Of a stretch of 10,572 nucleotides of DNA, positions 6,214 through 10,572 are shown one piece after another. The notes beneath the pieces were generated by a model, which saw only the letters and a list, made by a program, of their open reading frames with translations, ran no database searches and was not told where the DNA came from. Source of the DNA: CAMEON01 sp963609805 (lineage in GTDB: Bacteria > Bacillota > Clostridia > Oscillospirales > CAG-272). The DNA is taken from positions 1 through 10,572 of the forward strand of contig CAVDLN010000061.1 in assembly GCA_963609805.1 (NCBI GenBank), read 5' to 3'. Numbering within the stretch: the stretch's first letter is position 1; the number at the start of each line of letters is the position of its first letter. The position numbers were made by a program, and so were the translations under genes.

Positions 6214-6764
6214 GGGCTTTGCGGGCTTCCCTGCTCCAAATACTTAATGAGCTTCGCCGGCACACCGCCGACCATGGCATTGTCCGGCACACTGTACACA
6301 ACGCAGGCACGGGCGGCGACGACGCATCCGCTCCCTATATCCGTATCGTTGCAGATCATGCTGCCGCCGCAGATCCATGTACCGTTCCCGACCGTCTGAC
6401 GATAGCACTTCCCTTCCCCGGCTCTTTGCGTGCCGTCGCCGATCGCATGCCCGCCTGTCTGGAATGTCACCTCCGGCCCGATGTCGCATCGGTCACCGAT
6501 TATGACCGTTCCGTTTCCGTTCACTCTGAAATTTTTCCCGATCCAGCAGTCCTTTCCGACCGTCACGGACGCGGAACATTCAACGGGTCCCACAACCGTT
6601 GTGCCGTCTCCGACTGTCCAGCCGATGCATCCGAGCAGCTTTCTTTTCATTTTGCAGGCAAACGGCCGCGTCCCGACAAAGACATGATTGATAAGAAACA
6701 GGCAAATCGCACGGCGTGCGCCGTTCCAACGCGGAATACTTTTACGGTTTCGTCCCATCGCCAT
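6186..6764 (-). CDS. Left-handed beta-helix (hexapeptide-repeat) O-acetyltransferase
   Basis: A 192-residue acyltransferase of the serine/maltose acetyltransferase superfamily, probably transferring acetyl from acetyl-CoA to a sugar of the polysaccharide. After a basic N-terminus (to about 40) come hexapeptide-type turns from about 50 (VGDGTTVVGP, VTVGKDCWIG, VIIGDRCDIG). His106 in QTGGHAIGD is the likely catalytic base. A second set of turns (VGNGTWICGG, DIGSGCVVAA) and the C-terminal VGGVPAKLIKYL, typical of this superfamily, follow. The exact acceptor is unknown. The frame stays open to 6815, but a start at ATG 6764 (MAMGRN) is preferred. It gives the usual length for this type and overlaps the end of the upstream glycosyltransferase by 23 nt. 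ATG 6758 is also possible. The Shine-Dalgarno is weak, consistent with coupled translation. Confidence 0.85.
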   Translation of the reverse strand: MAMGRNRKSIPRWNGARRAICLFLINHVFVGTRPFACKMKRKLLGCIGWTVGDGTTVVGPVECSASVTVGKDCWIGKNFRVNGNGTVIIGDRCDIGPEVTFQTGGHAIGDGTQRAGEGKCYRQTVGNGTWICGGSMICNDTDIGSGCVVAARACVVYSVPDNAMVGGVPAKLIKYLEQGSPQSPCNTAEKVV

Positions 6765-7953
6765 GATACCATCCGTCCACCCATATTTCCGCGCGGCTGC
6801 ACGGCCCCGACTCAAACAGATCCTCGGCGTCGCCGCCCTGTTTCAGTCTCTCCGCCAATGCGGCAAAGCGGTCTGCGGCAACCTTTGCGTTCCATGTTTC
6901 CGCAATCGTCCTGTATGCGTTCCTGCCCAGGCGCCTTCTGCCGTCGGGGTCATCCAGCAGCCTGCACACGCGGCTTCGGAACTGTGCAAGGTTTCCGCTT
7001 TCGTATATCAATCCGTTTTCGCCGTCCTTTATAAGAAACGGCACAGCGCCCGCGGCGTGACTTGCGACAACGGCGCAGCCGCTGTTCATGGCCTCGTTCA
7101 GAACAGCTCCCCATCCTTCCCGGAAATCGCTGGTAAACAGGAAAATATCGGCCTTCTCCATGTTTGCGCGAACCTGCTCGGGCGGCATGGCTCCCGTCAT
7201 CTCCACGCAGTCCGACAGGTTTTTCTCCTCTATCATTTTCCGAAGTCGACTTTCCATTTTCCCGTTCCCGATCATGCGCAGCCTGAAGGAATATCCCCTG
7301 TCTTTCAGAAATGCCGCCAGCTCAATTGCCGTCTCCGGATGCTTCCACGGAACAAGTCTGCCGGCCCAGAGAACCGACGCGCAGGGCGATCTTTTTCCGT
7401 CAAATCCCGGAAAACCTTTTTTCTCCGTCAGGGTGTCCTCGTCATACCGCACGGTCCTCGGGAAATAGCCCCACTTGAAGGTTTTCCCGCCGAAATCCGC
7501 ATAGCGGTTCAGATCCGCCGCGGCGTAGGCACTGCAGCAGCAACAGTACAGCGAACCGTTTTCAAACGGCTTTATATGCCTCCGTGCGCTGACGAAATTT
7601 CGCACCGTATGCGGAAATTCCGTTCCGTTCCTGAAATACCGTTCGCAGAATTTTACGCACAGTTTTCCCTTTTCCGTTCTTCCGGCAATCAGCGCATCCG
7701 GGCAGGAACCGAATATCGCAACATCCGCCCCGTCGATAAGCTTCTCCGCCTGCCGCATGGTCTCCGCCGAATCATAGGCACACAGAACATGCGGGTAACT
7801 GTGATTCATATCCTCATACCCCATGGCGAGTCTTTCCCGCGGGATGGGCTCAAGCGCCACAAATCGGTATTCCGTATCCGCCCTCTTCCAGAGTTCCTGC
7901 GAAAAGGGGAGCTGATGATGATTCATAAAGTTCGACACCATTACGATTTTCAT
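6742..7953 (-). CDS. Glycosyltransferase family 4 (GT-B fold)
   Basis: A 403-residue cytosolic glycosyltransferase that would add one sugar to the lipid-linked repeat unit. The N-terminal acceptor domain begins MKIVMVSNFMNHHQLPFS. The C-terminal donor domain starts near LWAGRLVPWKHPE (195-207), contains IGNG (228-231), and holds the retaining-type motif EGWGAVLNE with Glu279 and Glu287 (EX7E), followed by SGCAVVAS and DGENGLIYE. The donor sugar cannot be told. Four cysteines in a row occur at 137-140 (LYCCCCSAY), which is odd. ATG 7953 overlaps the stop of the upstream wzy-like gene as ATGA. The local Shine-Dalgarno is poor (AGGAG is about 15 nt away), so translation is probably coupled. The last 23 nt overlap the acetyltransferase gene. 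Confidence 0.88.
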   Translation of the reverse strand: MKIVMVSNFMNHHQLPFSQELWKRADTEYRFVALEPIPRERLAMGYEDMNHSYPHVLCAYDSAETMRQAEKLIDGADVAIFGSCPDALIAGRTEKGKLCVKFCERYFRNGTEFPHTVRNFVSARRHIKPFENGSLYCCCCSAYAAADLNRYADFGGKTFKWGYFPRTVRYDEDTLTEKKGFPGFDGKRSPCASVLWAGRLVPWKHPETAIELAAFLKDRGYSFRLRMIGNGKMESRLRKMIEEKNLSDCVEMTGAMPPEQVRANMEKADIFLFTSDFREGWGAVLNEAMNSGCAVVASHAAGAVPFLIKDGENGLIYESGNLAQFRSRVCRLLDDPDGRRRLGRNAYRTIAETWNAKVAADRFAALAERLKQGGDAEDLFESGPCSRAEIWVDGWYHGDGTKP

Positions 7954-9098
7954 GCCTGTATTTCATCGCTCCTTCCTGCCAGACAGAAAAAGATATACAC
8001 AAAAACGCTGCCCGGAAAGCCGCCGAGAAACAGGCTTGCCTCCCCGCTGGATTGCATGAACATGCCGATAAGGCAAAGCAAGGCCGTCTGCGACGCCGGA
8101 TTTTCGTTCTCGGTGCAGGTCAGGATTTTTTTCAGCATCATTCCGTAAAAAAGCACCGTGCCGAAAAGTCCCGTCGAGCACAGATGAGCCAGGGGGGCAT
8201 TGTGGGCGTTGTTCAGCCCCGCCTCGCACAGATTGCCGACTATCCATTGAACACCGTTTTCCAGCAGGGCAAGGTACTCCCGATAGGTAACCTGACGCCC
8301 CGTAAACAGCGTTTTGCCCAGTATCACCGTGTCCGCAGCGCCGCTCCGGAAAAGCATCAGATATGCCGGTACAAACAGGATCGGCAAAGCAAAGCAGACG
8401 GCGGCAAACGTCCCTGATATTTTCCTTTTTGTCAAAATCAAAGCAATCATGCCGCCGATGACAAACATCGCCGCAAATATGCAGGTTCTTGCGCCCGTCT
8501 TCCACAGCAGATACAGCAGATAGACCGTAAGCAGCCCTGTCGGCCACTTTATTTTTGCCGTTCTCATATACACCAGCAGGATGCAGACAACCGCAAAAAT
8601 GTAAATGCCCGTCAGATTGCTGTTTCCGAAATACAGCGTGAGCATCGGAGATATCGTATTGTCGTCCCTGTAGTAGGCGAACGGCATGAGCGAGTATGCG
8701 GCGAAAAGAATCCCGCTTGCGATGCCAAACGCATAGATTACTTCAACGGTATGTTTATTTATCAAAAAGGTGTTGTTAAGGGCAATCATCCAGAACAGCA
8801 AAAAGTAGCATACCATCGCATACAGCAGCCCTTCCGCAGGCAGCTTATCGGTTGTCAAAAGACTCACCGCGGCGTTCAGCGCCAGAGCTGCGAATATCGC
8901 CAGATACCTCTTTTTAACTTTGTTTATACACAGGGTATAAACGATGTTTCCCAGCGTTGCCGCGGCGCCGAGCAGAATAACATAATGAATGATGCCGGTA
9001 CTTTTCAGCGGAATGAGCAGAAACACCAGAAAAGCCGCAAGAAGCTGAATGTCGTGAAAGCATACATTGAATTTGCGCACCGAACATCCGGTACTCAT
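7950..9098 (-). CDS. Wzy-like O-antigen/capsule polymerase (O-antigen ligase superfamily)
   Basis: A 382-residue, strongly hydrophobic protein with about 11-12 likely membrane segments (for example 17-32, 35-57, 65-81, 88-107, 117-140, 160-178, 205-223, 230-250, 306-322 and 337-375). The largest soluble loop (about 251-305) contains FTGRQVTYREYLAL and ends in NAHNAPLAHL (297-306). This matches the loop signature of Wzy/WaaL proteins (TGR..., then HN with small residues). Such proteins join lipid-linked repeat units on the outer face of the membrane. Its position between glycosyltransferase genes agrees with polymerase rather than ligase in a Gram-positive host. No flippase (Wzx) is in the window. 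ATG 9098 overlaps the preceding stop as ATGA and has GGGGGAG (9109-9115) 10 nt upstream. Sequence divergence in this superfamily limits certainty. Confidence 0.8.
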   Translation of the reverse strand: MSTGCSVRKFNVCFHDIQLLAAFLVFLLIPLKSTGIIHYVILLGAAATLGNIVYTLCINKVKKRYLAIFAALALNAAVSLLTTDKLPAEGLLYAMVCYFLLFWMIALNNTFLINKHTVEVIYAFGIASGILFAAYSLMPFAYYRDDNTISPMLTLYFGNSNLTGIYIFAVVCILLVYMRTAKIKWPTGLLTVYLLYLLWKTGARTCIFAAMFVIGGMIALILTKRKISGTFAAVCFALPILFVPAYLMLFRSGAADTVILGKTLFTGRQVTYREYLALLENGVQWIVGNLCEAGLNNAHNAPLAHLCSTGLFGTVLFYGMMLKKILTCTENENPASQTALLCLIGMFMQSSGEASLFLGGFPGSVFVYIFFCLAGRSDEIQA

Positions 9099-10312
9099 GG
9101 CAAATCAGCTCCCCCGGTCAGTTTTTCGTATTCCGCAAGATAGCTGCCGTATGTGCTGACATCCCTGAACCGACGCGCCGATTCCACGCATGCTGTCCTG
9201 CTTATGGTTTCAAAGCAGCCCTGCAGAACGGCCTCCGCCATTTCTTCCTGCGTGTCCGCGATAATCCCCGATTCTTGCGTGATGCACTCCGGGCATCCCC
9301 CTGTTCGGAGCATAATAACCGGTGTACCGCACGCCTGCGCTTCTATGTTCACCAGCCCCAAAACCTCCTCTTTTGTCGGGTTGACGAATACATCGGCCGC
9401 CGTGTAAATTTCCGCCAGTTCCGTCTGATCCTGCGTCCGATGAATCGAAATGATACCGGGGGGTAGCTGCCTGTCCGTTTCCCCGTCTGTCCCGACAAGC
9501 ACAATCCGAAATCTCGCGCTATCCGCCGCGGACGCCAGCCGGATAAAAAAATCCAGTCCCTTTTTACTGTTCCAGCCGAATGAAACTCCCAGAATCATCT
9601 TCTGCTCCGCCGCAATGCCGTAGCGTTCCCGGAACCCGCTGTCCGTGGGCCTGAAAATTTCCGTGTCAATCCCGTTGTGAATTACCGTAACCGGATAGTC
9701 TTTCAAAAAGGACTGCCTCACCAGTCCGGCCAGCCACTCCGACGGGGTGACAACAGTCAATCTTTTTATGCCTGTAAACCACTTCCGCTTCAGTTTCCAC
9801 ATTCTGCGACTGTTGTCGAACAGGGACGCCGGGTACTCCCTGTACTGCGGGCACTCCCGGCAGCCGCTCTCCCACCTGCCGCACCCTGCCGCGGTAAAGT
9901 GCGTGCAATGCCCCGTAAATGCCCAGCAGTCGTGCAAAGTCCAGACAACGGGAATATCCCGCTGTTTTATGAAATCAAACAGCATGGGCAGGTTGACGAA
10001 GGAATCGTGCAGCGTATGCAGCTGGAGGACATCCGGGCGGAATTCGTCCATGGCGCGCAGCAGCTTTCCTGTATCGCGGTGCGCAAAACACCCGCAAAAT
10101 CCCGTCATGCGCGCAAGCGCCACATGGATGCGTCGGCCGTTGAATGTACCGATCCGGTAATACCCGCAGCCCCGGCCCGCACGCCGATTGGTCGTCGTTA
10201 TCGGAGAGGCACACATCACCGCATGACCCTGCAGGTCGGCGGCACGGGCGATCCCCAACATGATTTTTCCGGTGCTTCCCGCCACGCCTCCGTTGATTTG
10301 CATTATGCGCAT
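9095..10312 (-). CDS. Glycosyltransferase family 4 (GT-B fold, WcaC-like)
   Basis: A 405-residue glycosyltransferase of the polysaccharide cluster. Motifs: GGVAGSTGKIM (8-18) in the N-terminal domain, LQLHTLHDSF (97-106), TLHDCWAFTGHC (125-136), TPSEWLA (189-195), HNGIDTEIFRP (212-222), and the donor-site EX7E with Glu316 and Glu324 in EEVLGLVNIE. Cys136, Cys144, Cys151 and Cys154 form a cluster in the insert after TGHC that is characteristic of this GT4 subgroup. The reading frame stays open to 10429, but the 39 extra residues lie inside the upstream gene and look like read-through of another frame. ATG 10312 is preferred because it gives the usual N-terminus MRIMQING. It has AGGGGTG (10318-10324) 5 nt upstream and follows the preceding stop by 4 nt. 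Donor and acceptor sugars are unknown. Confidence 0.9.
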   Translation of the reverse strand: MRIMQINGGVAGSTGKIMLGIARAADLQGHAVMCASPITTTNRRAGRGCGYYRIGTFNGRRIHVALARMTGFCGCFAHRDTGKLLRAMDEFRPDVLQLHTLHDSFVNLPMLFDFIKQRDIPVVWTLHDCWAFTGHCTHFTAAGCGRWESGCRECPQYREYPASLFDNSRRMWKLKRKWFTGIKRLTVVTPSEWLAGLVRQSFLKDYPVTVIHNGIDTEIFRPTDSGFRERYGIAAEQKMILGVSFGWNSKKGLDFFIRLASAADSARFRIVLVGTDGETDRQLPPGIISIHRTQDQTELAEIYTAADVFVNPTKEEVLGLVNIEAQACGTPVIMLRTGGCPECITQESGIIADTQEEMAEAVLQGCFETISRTACVESARRFRDVSTYGSYLAEYEKLTGGADLP

Positions 10313-10316
10313 ACCG

Positions 10317-10572
10317 TCACCCCTGCTGTCCGTCGCTGAAAAAAGTGTACCCTCTGCGGCGCATAACCTTCTTGGAAAGGCGGAACAGCGGACGCGGAAG
10401 CCATTCGCGCAGCCATGTCCGAAGGGCAATCATCCGCTCCTCCCCCGCCCGCATGGTCTCTCTTGTTCCGTCATATATCGGGTGCGTCGCAAAATAATTC
10501 TTTGCCTTCCTCAGAATTTTACCCTTGCGTATCACATCCAGCAGCGGAAATTCGCCGCGTCGGCTGTCAGCG
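10317..10572 (-). CDS. C-terminal fragment of an unrecognised protein in the polysaccharide operon (partial, 5' end outside window)
   Basis: The frame is open from the window edge to TGA at 10317-10319, giving 84 C-terminal residues. A GTG at 10535 lies inside this open frame and is probably not the start. The segment is rich in Arg and Lys, with RKGKILRKAKNYF, then HPIYDGTRE and a basic tail (SKKVMRRRGY) that could sit against the membrane. I do not recognise the family. A glycosyltransferase, or another polysaccharide-modifying enzyme such as a pyruvyltransferase-cluster oxidoreductase, would fit the context, but no diagnostic motif is visible. It ends 4 nt before the GT4 start, so it almost certainly shares that operon. 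Confidence 0.65.
   Translation of the reverse strand, partial: ADSRRGEFPLLDVIRKGKILRKAKNYFATHPIYDGTRETMRAGEERMIALRTWLREWLPRPLFRLSKKVMRRRGYTFFSDGQQG

Noticed and set aside
6688..8148. A 486-codon plus-strand open frame antisense to the second GT4.
   Set aside because: It crosses gene boundaries, has no domain logic, and lies opposite a clear GT-B protein.

Overview
The window looks like part of a Bacillota (Clostridia-type) chromosome. Most start codons follow AGGAGG-like Shine-Dalgarno sequences, the recognisable promoters are of the housekeeping sigma-A type, there is a lipobox solute-binding lipoprotein, and base composition is moderately GC-rich. The exact family cannot be read from this sequence. 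Every supported gene lies on the minus strand, so transcription runs from high to low coordinates. No stretch over 300 bases lacks a gene. The longest gaps are 813-974, 3448-3577 and 6023-6185, and each holds a candidate promoter or repeat.

Region 1 (10572 down to 3578) is the downstream end of a capsule or exopolysaccharide cluster. In order of transcription it holds the C-terminal tail of an unrecognised protein, a GT4 glycosyltransferase, a Wzy-like polytopic membrane protein, a second GT4 glycosyltransferase, a left-handed beta-helix O-acetyltransferase, a CapF-type reductase/cupin and a CapG/WecB-type UDP-GlcNAc 2-epimerase. The first five are tightly packed (two ATGA overlaps, one 23-nt overlap, one 4-nt gap) and look translationally coupled. 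CapF and CapG are set apart by a 163-nt leader. That leader has a promoter-like sequence at the end of the acetyltransferase gene and an array of five 14-bp tandem repeats. CapF and CapG are two of the three enzymes that make UDP-N-acetyl-L-fucosamine. The third, CapE, is not in the window.

Region 2 (3507 down to 975) is a housekeeping pair, cinA and pfkA, behind its own strong promoter-like sequence. A perfect GC-rich hairpin directly abuts the pfkA Shine-Dalgarno. The phosphofructokinase keeps its catalytic motifs and ATP-type glycines, but by hand alignment it has lost some effector-site residues.

Region 3 (below 900) is the start of an ABC-transporter solute-binding lipoprotein gene with its own promoter-like sequence, cut by the window edge.

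Most of the content is ordinary: a Wzy-dependent-looking polysaccharide cluster beside metabolic genes. The least explained elements are the 14-bp repeat array in the capF leader, the hairpin next to the pfkA ribosome-binding site, and the altered regulatory residues of the phosphofructokinase.
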